A stretch of DNA of 64,000 bases from an uncultured Lachnospiraceae bacterium (GTDB lineage: Bacteria > Bacillota > Clostridia > Lachnospirales > Lachnospiraceae): positions 69,500 through 133,499 of the forward strand of contig CAJUNB010000040.1 in the NCBI GenBank assembly GCA_910587635.1. Reading direction: 5' to 3'. The notes below the pieces were generated by a model. It made no database searches, was not told the origin of the DNA, and saw nothing but the letters and a program-made list of their open reading frames with translations. The translations under genes and the position numbers were made by a program. This document shows positions 33,771 to 41,693 of the stretch, one piece after another. The first letter of the stretch is position 1, and the number at the start of each line of letters is the position of its first letter.

Positions 33771-35743
33771 GCCAGAATGATACGGAGCAATTACAGTCAG
33801 AGATGAAATCCCTTGTATCCAGGCTAAATGAGGCGTCCAGAGCCTATTATGCCCAGGATCGTGAGATTATGAGCAATCTGGAATATGACAGACTCTATGA
33901 ACGGCTGGAAGAGTTGGAAAATAGAACAGGAGTTATTCTTGCGGGCTCTCCGACAGCGCATGTCGGGTATGAAGCGGTGGAAGAGCTGCCAAAGGAGAGG
34001 CACGAGCGTCAAATGCTCTCGCTTGGAAAGACAAAGAGCAGAGAGGAGCTGAGAGACTTTCTGAAGGGCCATCGGGCGATGCTCAGTTGGAAGCTGGACG
34101 GACTCACCATAGTCCTGCACTATGGTGGAGGAGAGCTGAAAAAGGCAGTTACCCGGGGGAATGGTGAAATCGGAGAGATCGTAACGAACAATGCAAAAGT
34201 GTTTCAGAATATTCCTCTGAAAATTTCCTATCAAGGGGAACTGACACTGCGGGGAGAAGCCGTTATCAGTTATTCAGATTTTGAAAAGCTGAACAGGGAG
34301 ATGGAAGATTCGGCCGTCAAATATAAAAATCCCAGGAACTTATGCAGTGGCTCTGTCAGACAGCTGAATAATGAGGTGACAGCGGGGAGAAAAGTGAATT
34401 TTTATGCCTTTTCTCTAGTGAGTACAGAAGGAATCGAATTTGAAAATTCCAGAGAAAAACAGCTTTTGTTTTTGAAGGAACAGGGGTTTGCGATCGTAGA
34501 CTACCGAATGGTAACGGAAGATACTATATTATCTGCAGTGGAGGACTTTGAAAGAGAAATACAGACCTATGATATTCCTTCGGACGGTCTGGTTCTGAGT
34601 CTGGATGATCTGGAATACAGCCGGTCACTTGGGACGACAGCCAAGTTTCCCAGGGATTCCATCGCCTTTAAATGGGCCGATGAGCAGGCGGAGACTACTT
34701 TGCAGGAAGTGGAATGGAGTGCCAGTCGTACAGGCCTGATCAATCCGGTGGCTATTTTTGATCCGGTGGAACTGGAGGGAACGACAGTCAGCAGAGCTTC
34801 TGTACACAATGTGAGTATCGTCAAATCTCTTGCCCTCGGAATCGGCGACAGAATTACTGTATATAAGGCCAATATGATTATTCCCCAGATCGGAGAAAAT
34901 CTGACGAGAAGCGGCAGCATCTCACCGCCGGCATGTTGTCCTGTATGCGGGGGGCCGACAAAAATACAGAAAAACAATGAAGTGGAATCGCTCTATTGTA
35001 TCAATCCTGACTGTGATGCCAAGCGGGTCAAATCCTTCACGCTATTTGTCAGCAGAGATGCCATGAATATTGACGGACTCTCGGAAGCCAGTCTGGAAAA
35101 ATTTATAAGCAGAGGATTTCTTCATCACTACAGCGACATTTTTCACCTGGATCGTTTCCATGAGGAGATTATTGAAATGGACGGGTTTGGGGAGAAATCT
35201 TTTCAGAACCTGATGGACAGTCTGGAGAAGGGAAGACATACGACACTGCCCAGGCTCATCTATGGACTGGGGATTGCCAATATCGGCCTAGCCAATGCAA
35301 AGATGATATGCAGGGAGTTTGACTATGATCTGGAAAAGATGATGGCGGCCAGCCCGGAGCAGCTTGCCGATATCGACGGTATCGGGGAAGTGATTGCTGC
35401 TGCTTTCTGTTCTCATTTCCGGGAGGAAAGGAACCAAAAAGAATTAGAACTGTTGCTCCCGGAGCTGCTGATCGAGAAGGAACAGGTACAGGAAGAAGCG
35501 CTGACCCTGACCGGAAAGACATTTGTCATAACGGGAAGCCTGCATCTGTACGACAATCGGAATGCATTAAAAGAAGAGATCGAGAGAAGAGGCGGAAAAG
35601 TGACAGGGTCTGTCACATCCAAAACGGATGTCCTGATTAACAATGACACATCTTCCGGCTCCTCCAAAAATAAAAAGGCAAAGGAGCTGGGTATCCCCAT
35701 TCTCTCAGAAGACGCCTTTCAGGAACAGTATATGAAAAAATGA
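33767..35743 (+). CDS. ligA: NAD-dependent DNA ligase
   Basis: 658 residues with the full LigA order: NAD-binding Ia domain (EYDRLYERLEELE), adenylation domain with Lys109 in WKLDGL, OB fold, a four-Cys zinc finger (CPVCGG ... CINPDC), helix-hairpin-helix repeats (GFGEKSFQNL, IDGIGEV) and a C-terminal BRCT domain (TGKTFVITGSL ... FQEQYM). It seals nicks in replication and repair. The adenylation domain is divergent: SLGKTKSREEL and TRGNGEIGE stand where most LigA have a SLxNxF and TRGDGxxGE pattern. It may be the only ligase or a lineage-specific second copy; the window cannot tell. Confidence 0.92.
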   Translation: MSQNDTEQLQSEMKSLVSRLNEASRAYYAQDREIMSNLEYDRLYERLEELENRTGVILAGSPTAHVGYEAVEELPKERHERQMLSLGKTKSREELRDFLKGHRAMLSWKLDGLTIVLHYGGGELKKAVTRGNGEIGEIVTNNAKVFQNIPLKISYQGELTLRGEAVISYSDFEKLNREMEDSAVKYKNPRNLCSGSVRQLNNEVTAGRKVNFYAFSLVSTEGIEFENSREKQLLFLKEQGFAIVDYRMVTEDTILSAVEDFEREIQTYDIPSDGLVLSLDDLEYSRSLGTTAKFPRDSIAFKWADEQAETTLQEVEWSASRTGLINPVAIFDPVELEGTTVSRASVHNVSIVKSLALGIGDRITVYKANMIIPQIGENLTRSGSISPPACCPVCGGPTKIQKNNEVESLYCINPDCDAKRVKSFTLFVSRDAMNIDGLSEASLEKFISRGFLHHYSDIFHLDRFHEEIIEMDGFGEKSFQNLMDSLEKGRHTTLPRLIYGLGIANIGLANAKMICREFDYDLEKMMAASPEQLADIDGIGEVIAAAFCSHFREERNQKELELLLPELLIEKEQVQEEALTLTGKTFVITGSLHLYDNRNALKEEIERRGGKVTGSVTSKTDVLINNDTSSGSSKNKKAKELGIPILSEDAFQEQYMKK

Positions 35744-35756
35744 GGAGTATAATATT

Positions 35757-36665
35757 ATGCCTATTAAAGTACAGAACGATCTCCCTGCCAAGGAGATACT
35801 AGAAAACGAAAATATATTTGTCATGGATGAATACAGATCGATGCACCAGGATATCCGGCCGTTGCAGATCTGTATCCTGAATCTGATGCCGGTGAAACAG
35901 GATACGGAGCTCCAGCTGCTGCGAGCCCTTTCCAATACTCCTTTGCAGATCAATATTACCTTTATGAAGATGAACAGTCATGTTTCTCTGAATACGTCAG
36001 TTACTCATCTGAATAAATTTTATCATACCTTCGATGAGCTGAAGCATCAGAAATTTGACGGTATGATTATCACCGGGGCGCCTGTGGAGCAGATCGCCTT
36101 TGAGGAGGTGGATTATTGGGAAGAACTGTGTGGGATTATGGACTGGACGAAAATCCATGTCACTTCCACATTTCATATATGCTGGGGGGCGCAGGCGGGA
36201 TTGTACTATCATTTCCATATCCGCAAGCACCTTATGAAAGAAAAACTGTCGGGCTTGTTTGCACACCGGGTTATGAACCGGAAAGTGCCTCTTGTCCGGG
36301 GCTTTGACGATATATTTCTGGCGCCTCACAGCCGGTATACTTCGGTTTCCAATGAGGATATCCATAGTTGTGGTGATCTGACCGTCCTGGCGGAATCGGA
36401 GAGGGCGGGCGTGTATCTGTGCATGACGGCTCAGGGGCATCAGATCTTTGTCATGGGTCATCCCGAGTATGACCGGGTGACATTACATAATGAATATATG
36501 CGGGACAGGGAGAAAGGACTGGAAATTGCCATGCCGGAAAACTATTATACGGACAATGACTGTGGAATACGTCCCGGTCTCCAGTGGCGTGCCCATTGCA
36601 ATACGCTCTATTCCAATTGGCTCAATTATTATGTATATCAGGAGACCGCCTATACATGGTGCTGA
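35757..36665 (+). CDS. metA: Homoserine O-acetyltransferase (MetA family)
   Basis: 302 residues, normal for MetA. The catalytic Cys142 is in HICWGAQ; His235 and Glu237 are in MGHPEYDR. Residue 111 is Glu (TGAPVEQ). In this family Glu at that position goes with acetyl-CoA use and Gly with succinyl-CoA, so O-acetylhomoserine is the expected product despite the common name homoserine O-succinyltransferase. This is the first committed step from homoserine to methionine. It follows ligA by 13 bp with a GAGGAG site. No SAM riboswitch or T-box is visible because the gene is inside a unit. Confidence 0.93.
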   Translation: MPIKVQNDLPAKEILENENIFVMDEYRSMHQDIRPLQICILNLMPVKQDTELQLLRALSNTPLQINITFMKMNSHVSLNTSVTHLNKFYHTFDELKHQKFDGMIITGAPVEQIAFEEVDYWEELCGIMDWTKIHVTSTFHICWGAQAGLYYHFHIRKHLMKEKLSGLFAHRVMNRKVPLVRGFDDIFLAPHSRYTSVSNEDIHSCGDLTVLAESERAGVYLCMTAQGHQIFVMGHPEYDRVTLHNEYMRDREKGLEIAMPENYYTDNDCGIRPGLQWRAHCNTLYSNWLNYYVYQETAYTWC

Positions 36666-36774
36666 ATGCCAGAAAAATCTAAGGACAACTATCGGTCAGG
36701 TGTATAGACTGTTGAATTATCAGAGCTTTCTCTCTTTTTGGTTTGGAAAAAATAAAGAAAAATAAAAAATACTC

Positions 36775-36803
36775 TTGATTTTCTTTCTCAAACAGGGTAC
36801 AAT
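36775..36803 (+). promoter_or_regulatory. Promoter for tRNA-Pro
   Basis: TTGATT (36775-36780), 17-bp spacer, TACAAT (36798-36803), 25 bp before the tRNA 5' end. Confidence 0.7.
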
Positions 36804-36828
36804 ATCAACGTTGCGAAACATGATGTAG

Positions 36829-36903
36829 CGGGGTGTGGCTCAGTTTGGTTAGAGCGCCGTCTTAGGGAGGCGGAGGCCGCTGGTTCGAATCCAGTCACTC
36901 CGA
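36829..36903 (+). tRNA. tRNA-Pro (anticodon AGG)
   Basis: A complete cloverleaf: acceptor CGGGGTG/CACTCCG with one G-T pair, D stem GCTC/GAGC, anticodon stem CCGTC/GGCGG with loop TTAGGGA, T stem GCTGG/CCAGT-type around TTCGAAT. The anticodon is AGG (codon CCU, with wobble if A34 is modified). CCA is not encoded; the discriminator A is followed by TAAAA. Confidence 0.93.
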
Positions 36904-36904
36904 T

Positions 36905-36937
36905 AAAAAACTGTCGTATTTCTACGGCAGTTTTTTT
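36905..36937 (+). terminator. Terminator after tRNA-Pro
   Basis: Stem AACTGTCGTA / TACGGCAGTT with a TTTC loop, followed by T7. The A-run before it makes it usable for the converging gene as well. Confidence 0.9.
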
Positions 36938-36942
36938 GTTCT

Positions 36943-36968
36943 CGTATAGGAAGTTTTTCCGTAATTAC
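36943..36968. repeat. Degraded copy of the 24840-24884 palindrome
   Basis: On the minus strand the sequence TAATTACGGAAAAACTTCCT closely follows the centre of the palindrome near 24850-24876. Only part of one arm remains. Confidence 0.4.
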
Positions 36969-37577
36969 CTAGCGGTTTTCGTCCGGCTGCTGCCCATTGT
37001 GGGCTTCCCAGCAGCAATCGGTGAGCTGCATGTGAGAAAAAACGGCTTTGAAAGAAGAGTCTTCCGGGGAGCAGGCGTAGATGCCGAACTGTATTTTCCC
37101 ATTCCCGTTGTGCATATGGCAGATACGCATTTGCCGGAAGGTGATACCATCCGGGGAACATTCAATACAATAGTCATCTTCTCTGCGGCTGAAACGATAC
37201 CACATGGATTTTATCGAGGCATCGATTGTCATCGTCGCCCAGTCTGAATATCCATGATTGGTGACAACACTTCCCAGATTCTGATATTCTTCATTCTCAT
37301 ATTCGACACATCCTTTCAGCCAGTTTTCGCTGTCCAGGTACATGACGATGCCACACTGATCAAACCGGTGGTGGCTTTCATCAAATTCTGTTTTTACTAC
37401 AAAACTGAAATATTTTTCTTCTGTTTCCATCTGTAAAACAGGAGCATTGTCGTTTCGAAAATGATAATAAGTTCTTTGCCACAGATCCGTGTGGGGATTT
37501 GTGACGATCTCAATACGATCCTGGCTTATTTCGTAGTGTTTCGGCTGTCTTGTCCATTTGCATGTTGTGAAATCCAT
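36969..37577 (-). CDS. DUF1349 family protein (concanavalin-like fold)
   Basis: 202 residues. The start is the ATG complementary to 37575-37577 with a GGAGG site; the frame continues 28 residues upstream without support. Blocks typical of DUF1349 are visible: TDLWQRTYYHF, DQCGIVMYLDSENWLKGCVEYE, YSDWAT, and IQFGIYACSP near the C-terminus. The fold is a concanavalin A-like beta sandwich. The protein has no signal peptide and no known catalytic function; it may bind or modify an intracellular carbohydrate. It is a single gene opposite to its neighbours. Confidence 0.85.
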   Translation of the reverse strand: MDFTTCKWTRQPKHYEISQDRIEIVTNPHTDLWQRTYYHFRNDNAPVLQMETEEKYFSFVVKTEFDESHHRFDQCGIVMYLDSENWLKGCVEYENEEYQNLGSVVTNHGYSDWATMTIDASIKSMWYRFSRREDDYCIECSPDGITFRQMRICHMHNGNGKIQFGIYACSPEDSSFKAVFSHMQLTDCCWEAHNGQQPDENR

Positions 37578-37682
37578 ATTCTTTTCCTCCATAACTGGTA
37601 AATTGGATAAATAAAGGTGCCCCATTTGCAGATTATACCATAGCGGTATATACCGGGACAAGGCAGATATGCATTTGTATTC

Positions 37683-37711
37683 TTGACTGGAACACGCTCT
37701 TGCACTATAAT
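37683..37711 (+). promoter_or_regulatory. Strong promoter for the yicC-remA-gmk-rpoZ-rimO unit
   Basis: TTGACT (37683-37688), 17-bp spacer, TATAAT (37706-37711), 95 bp before yicC. Confidence 0.82.
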
Positions 37712-37805
37712 GAAAAAATAGCTACAATATGTCATCGGAGGGCATGTAATGTTCGGATAGGAGCTCGTTGCAGGTTTTCCGGTCCCCAATTAAGGTAAGT
37801 ACGAA

Positions 37806-38684
37806 ATGATAAAAAGTATGACAGGTTTCGGAAGATATGAAATCTCCGAAGGAGAGCGAAAGTTTACGGTTGAGATGAAGGCAGTCAACCACCGGTATCT
37901 GGATGTCAGCATTAAGATCCCCAAAAAGCTCAGTTTTTTTGAGTCAGCAGTAAGAAATATGCTCAAAAAATATATTGAGCGGGGGAAAGTGGATGTTTTT
38001 GTTACTTATGAGGAATATACGCAGAACAACGTTTGCATTAAGTACAACAAAGATATTGCAGAAGAGTATATGAAGTATTTGGACCAGATGGCCGGAGATT
38101 TTTCCCTGGAAAATGATATTCGGGTTTCCACTCTGTCCAGGTATCCGGAAGTGTTCACGATGGAAGAACAGACGATGGATGAGGAAGAGCTCTGGAGAGA
38201 GCTGGAGCAGGCCGTACAGGGAGCGGCAGAGAACTTCGTGGAGGCAAGGGAGGCAGAAGGCGAGAATCTGAAGGAAGATCTGATTGGCAAACTGGATGCC
38301 ATGGCGGTCCATGTGGATTTTATTACTGATCGTTCCCCACATATTATTAAGGAATATAAAGAGAAATTGCGGGAAAAGATACAGGAGCTTCTGGAGGATA
38401 CGCGGGTAGACGAATCCCGGCTTCTGACAGAGGTGACGATATTTGCGGACAGAGTGTGTGTGGATGAAGAGCTGGTAAGGCTGAGGAGCCATATAGCCCA
38501 GACGAAGGAGGCACTTTTAGCCGGAGGCAGTGTAGGACGTAAGCTGGATTTCATAGCCCAGGAAATGAATCGTGAAGCGAACACGATACTTTCCAAGACT
38601 ACAGATATTGAAGTCTCAGGACATGCGATTGAACTGAAGACGGAGATTGAAAAGGTACGAGAACAGATACAGAATATTGAATAA
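37806..38684 (+). CDS. yicC: YicC/YloC-family endoribonuclease
   Basis: 292 residues, full length. The N-terminus MIKSMTGFGRYE is the family signature, followed by VEMKAVNHRYLDVSIKIP. The C-terminal DUF1732 part contains VDESRLLTEVTIFADR, LVRLRSHI and GRKLDFIAQEMNREANT, which carries conserved acidic residues. YicC of E. coli is an endoribonuclease that oligomerises around RNA. In Firmicutes it stands first in the remA-gmk-rpoZ neighbourhood, as here. There is no obvious ribosome site beyond AAGGTAAG before ATG 37806. Confidence 0.92.
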   Translation: MIKSMTGFGRYEISEGERKFTVEMKAVNHRYLDVSIKIPKKLSFFESAVRNMLKKYIERGKVDVFVTYEEYTQNNVCIKYNKDIAEEYMKYLDQMAGDFSLENDIRVSTLSRYPEVFTMEEQTMDEEELWRELEQAVQGAAENFVEAREAEGENLKEDLIGKLDAMAVHVDFITDRSPHIIKEYKEKLREKIQELLEDTRVDESRLLTEVTIFADRVCVDEELVRLRSHIAQTKEALLAGGSVGRKLDFIAQEMNREANTILSKTTDIEVSGHAIELKTEIEKVREQIQNIE

Positions 38685-38696
38685 GACGGTGAGAGA

Positions 38697-38957
38697 TTGA
38701 ATCAGTTAATTCATATCGGATTTGGCAATATTATTAATACAAATAAGATGATAGCGATTGTAACGCCGGACTCTGCTCCGGTGAAGCGGCTTGTGCAGAA
38801 AGCAAAAGAAACAGGAATGGCGATTGATGCCACCCAGGGCAGGAAGACAAAGGCGGTTCTTGTGATGGAGAATGGACAGGTGGTGTTGTCGGCCCTTTTG
38901 CCGGAGACAATTGCGGGCAGAGCACAGGCGGAAAAGGTAGAAGACGATGAGGCGTGA
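38697..38957 (+). CDS. remA: RemA-family DNA-binding regulator (DUF370)
   Basis: 86 residues starting with TTG 38697, which is the only start that preserves the conserved LIHIGFGNII N-terminus. PDSAPVKRLVQKAKETGMAIDATQGRKTKAV is present in full and matches the family core. In Bacillus, RemA activates biofilm matrix and osmoprotectant operons by binding repeated sites along DNA as ring oligomers. It lies 12 bp after yicC and overlaps gmk by 11 bp. The weak TTG start may hold its level low relative to its neighbours. Confidence 0.9.
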   Translation: MNQLIHIGFGNIINTNKMIAIVTPDSAPVKRLVQKAKETGMAIDATQGRKTKAVLVMENGQVVLSALLPETIAGRAQAEKVEDDEA

Positions 38958-39582
38958 GGGAATACTCATAGTAGTGTCCGGGTTTTCCGGGACGGGTAAA
39001 GGGACACTGATGAAGCGGCTTGTGAAGACTTACGATTCGTATGCGCTTTCCGTTTCTATGACTACGAGAAAAGCCAGACCCGGAGAGAGGGACGGCAGAG
39101 AATACTTTTTTGTGTCCCATGAGGAGTTTGAAAAGGAACTTGCAAGAGGCGGGCTGATAGAATATGCCAGGTACTGTGATCACTATTATGGTACCCCCAG
39201 AGATTATGTGGAAAGGCAGCTGGCCTGCGGCAAGGACATAATACTGGAGATAGAAATACAGGGTGCTCTTAAAATAAAAGAGCAATATCCTACGGCGCTG
39301 CTTTTGTTTGTGATGCCGCCTGATATAAAGGAGCTCAGGCGGAGGCTGTCGGGCAGGGGAACAGAGACAGAAGAAGTGATAAAGGCGAGGCTTTCCCGGG
39401 CGAAAGAAGAGGCCGAAGGGATAGAGAATTATGACTATCTTGTCATTAACGATGATCTGGATCTGTGTGTGGAGCAGATGCACATGCTCATCCGGGGAGC
39501 GCACTGTGCGCCGAAGCGTAATCAGAACTTTATTCAAAATATCAGAGCTCAGCTTGATGCGCTGGCGAAAGGAGAAGATTAA
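38947..39582 (+). CDS. gmk: Guanylate kinase
   Basis: 211 residues. The P-loop is GFSGTGKGTL (residues 12-21); SVSMTTRKARPGERDGREYFF is the GMP-binding block in order, and GTPRDYVERQL, ILEIEIQGAL and the lid arginines in RGTETEEVIKARL complete the family pattern. It converts GMP to GDP with ATP. The second P-loop position is Phe-Ser-Gly-Thr-Gly rather than the usual GPSGxGK, a small difference that keeps the Lys. It overlaps remA by 11 bp and rpoZ by one base (TAATG). Confidence 0.95.
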   Translation: MRREGILIVVSGFSGTGKGTLMKRLVKTYDSYALSVSMTTRKARPGERDGREYFFVSHEEFEKELARGGLIEYARYCDHYYGTPRDYVERQLACGKDIILEIEIQGALKIKEQYPTALLLFVMPPDIKELRRRLSGRGTETEEVIKARLSRAKEEAEGIENYDYLVINDDLDLCVEQMHMLIRGAHCAPKRNQNFIQNIRAQLDALAKGED

Positions 39583-39815
39583 TGTTACATCCATCTTATG
39601 CGGATTTAATGAAAGTAGTAAACAGTGAAGTGGAGGAAGGAGAAGCACCGGTAGTCAACAGCAGGTATTCTATTGTGATGGCTGCTTCCAAACGGGCTCG
39701 CCAGATCATTGCCGGTGAGGATGCCTATGTGGAAGAGGATGGTAAAAAACCTCTTTCTGTTGCTGTAGATGAATTAAACAATTCCATGGTAAAAATATTA
39801 AATGAAGAAGCATGA
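39582..39815 (+). CDS. rpoZ: RNA polymerase omega subunit
   Basis: 77 residues. MLHPSYADLMKV, then SRYSIVMAASKRARQI, is the conserved omega core that clamps the beta-prime C-terminus. The acidic tail (KPLSVAVDELNN) is usual for Firmicutes. The start overlaps the gmk stop (TAATG), and the 3' end overlaps rimO by 14 bp, so these three proteins are translationally linked. Confidence 0.94.
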   Translation: MLHPSYADLMKVVNSEVEEGEAPVVNSRYSIVMAASKRARQIIAGEDAYVEEDGKKPLSVAVDELNNSMVKILNEEA

Positions 39816-41172
39816 TACCGAGAGCAGGAAAATTTTTTTTGTTTCTCTCGGATGTGATAAAAATCTGGTAGATTCGGAAATTATGCTGGGGCTGCTTGCA
39901 AAAAGGGGATACCTGTTTACAGACGATGAGACAGAAGCAGAGATTGCCGTTGTCAATACGTGCTGTTTCGTCAATGATGCGAAGGAGGAGAGTATTCAGA
40001 GTCTGCTGGAGATGGCAGAGCTGAAAAAGACAGGCAGGCTGGTACTGCTTGTGGCAGCGGGGTGTCTTGCTCAGCGTTATCAGGAAGAGATCCGGGAAGA
40101 GATACCGGAAGTGGATATGATACTGGGAACGACAGCAATCGATAAAATCGCGGATGCTGTCGACAGTGCACTGTCAGGAAAATCGCAGAACTATTTTTCG
40201 GATATCAACGTACCGTTATCGGGGAACAGAAGCAAACGTATGATAACGACGGGAGGTCATTACGCCTATCTGAAGATAGCGGAAGGATGCGACAAACATT
40301 GCACATACTGTATTATTCCGAAAATCCGGGGAAATTACCGGAGTATCCCTGTGGAATCTCTTATACAGGAGGCAAGAGGTCTTGCGGAAGATGGCGTAAA
40401 GGAACTGATTCTTGTGGCCCAGGAGACGACACTGTATGGCGTCGACCTGTATGGGAAAAAGAGTCTGCCTTATCTTTTGCGGGAGCTGTGCAGAATAGAT
40501 GGACTGAAATGGATTCGTATTCTCTATTGTTATCCCGAAGAGATTACGGATGAACTGATAGATGTCATAAAGTCAGAAGAGAAAATATGTCATTATCTGG
40601 ATATACCTATCCAGCATGCCAGTGATCCGGTGCTGAAGCGGATGGGAAGGAGGACTTCCCAGGAGCAGCTGCGTGCGGTGATCGGAAAGCTGCGTCATCG
40701 GGTACCGGATATCTGCCTTCGGACAACGCTCATTACAGGCTTTCCGGGAGAGTCCGGGGAAGATTACGAGGAGCTGTATCGTTTTGTCAATGAAATGGAA
40801 TTTGACCGGCTCGGTATTTTTACCTACTCTGCAGAGGAAGGGACACCTGCGGCAGACATGGAAGATCAGATAAGCGAAGAGATAAAGGAATTGCGCAGAG
40901 ATGAGCTCATGGAGCTTCAGCAGGCAATTGCCTTTGAAAAAGCGGAAGATATGGCAAAGAGCAGGCCCGTGGTGGATGCATTTATAGAAGGCAGGCTGCC
41001 GGAGGAAGGGGTCTATATTGCCAGAACCTATAAAGATGCGCCTGGTGTAGACGGTCTGCTTTTTCTTCATGATGACAGGGAACTGATGAGTGGAGATTTT
41101 GTGAGAGCGAGGATAACGGGTTCTCATGAATATGATTTGACGGGAGTGATATGGGATGAATTTGCCGAATAA
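39802..41172 (+). CDS. rimO: Ribosomal protein uS12 methylthiotransferase
   Basis: 456 residues, full length. The N-terminal UPF0004 domain has Cys in SLGCDKNLVDSE, NTCCFVNDAK and AAGCLAQRY, the second iron-sulfur site. The radical-SAM motif is CDKHCTYC (in GCDKHCTYCIIPKIRG). TTLITGFPGESGEDYEEL and a C-terminal TRAM region (VDAFIEGRL ... GDFVRARITG) follow. These are RimO rather than MiaB features (SLGCDKNLVDSE). It adds a methylthio group to Asp of S12. It overlaps rpoZ upstream and pgsA by 17 bp downstream. Confidence 0.94.
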   Translation: MKKHDTESRKIFFVSLGCDKNLVDSEIMLGLLAKRGYLFTDDETEAEIAVVNTCCFVNDAKEESIQSLLEMAELKKTGRLVLLVAAGCLAQRYQEEIREEIPEVDMILGTTAIDKIADAVDSALSGKSQNYFSDINVPLSGNRSKRMITTGGHYAYLKIAEGCDKHCTYCIIPKIRGNYRSIPVESLIQEARGLAEDGVKELILVAQETTLYGVDLYGKKSLPYLLRELCRIDGLKWIRILYCYPEEITDELIDVIKSEEKICHYLDIPIQHASDPVLKRMGRRTSQEQLRAVIGKLRHRVPDICLRTTLITGFPGESGEDYEELYRFVNEMEFDRLGIFTYSAEEGTPAADMEDQISEEIKELRRDELMELQQAIAFEKAEDMAKSRPVVDAFIEGRLPEEGVYIARTYKDAPGVDGLLFLHDDRELMSGDFVRARITGSHEYDLTGVIWDEFAE

Positions 41173-41692
41173 GCTGACAATGCTGCGAGTCATACTGATA
41201 CCTTTTTTTGTAGTATTTATGTTGGGAAGCCTGCTGGGAGATGCGGATAAATGGATTGCCCTTGGTATCTTTATTGCCGCCAGCCTCACAGATTTACTGG
41301 ACGGTAAGATTGCCCGGAAATATAATCTCGTGACGGATTTCGGCAAGCTGATGGATCCCCTGGCAGATAAGCTGCTTGTGAGCGCAGCGCTTATCTGTCT
41401 CTGTGAAATGGGGAGACTTGCCGCATGGATTGTCATAATCATTATCAGCAGGGAGTTTATTATAAGCGGTCTGCGTCAGATCGCGGCGGATAACGGAATT
41501 GTCATAGCGGCAAGCTACTGGGGGAAATATAAGACGACATTTCAGATGATAATGATCTGTCTTCTGATTGTAAATATTGATGTACTCAGTCTTATATCTG
41601 CCATCGTGACTTGGATTGCCGTAATACTGACAATAGTGTCGTTGATTGATTATATGGTGAAGAACAGACAGGTTTTCATGGAGGACAAATGA
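41156..41692 (+). CDS. pgsA: CDP-diacylglycerol-glycerol-3-phosphate 3-phosphatidyltransferase
   Basis: 178 residues, integral membrane protein with about five hydrophobic segments. MNLPNKLTMLRVILIPFF is the typical PgsA N-terminus. The CDP-alcohol phosphotransferase motif is DLLDGKIARKYNLVTDFGKLMDPLADK, present in pieces DLLDGKIAR, DFGKLMD and DPLADK, with the four catalytic Asp. It makes phosphatidylglycerol-phosphate. It is between rimO (17-bp overlap) and cinA (1-bp gap), the usual Firmicute order. Confidence 0.94.
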   Translation: MNLPNKLTMLRVILIPFFVVFMLGSLLGDADKWIALGIFIAASLTDLLDGKIARKYNLVTDFGKLMDPLADKLLVSAALICLCEMGRLAAWIVIIIISREFIISGLRQIAADNGIVIAASYWGKYKTTFQMIMICLLIVNIDVLSLISAIVTWIAVILTIVSLIDYMVKNRQVFMEDK

Positions 41693-41693
41693 G

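Noticed and set aside
36829..36903. tRNA-Pro as a prophage attachment site
   Set aside because: No direct repeat of the tRNA 3' end and no integrase near it; the tail module is 11 kb away and bordered by rny.
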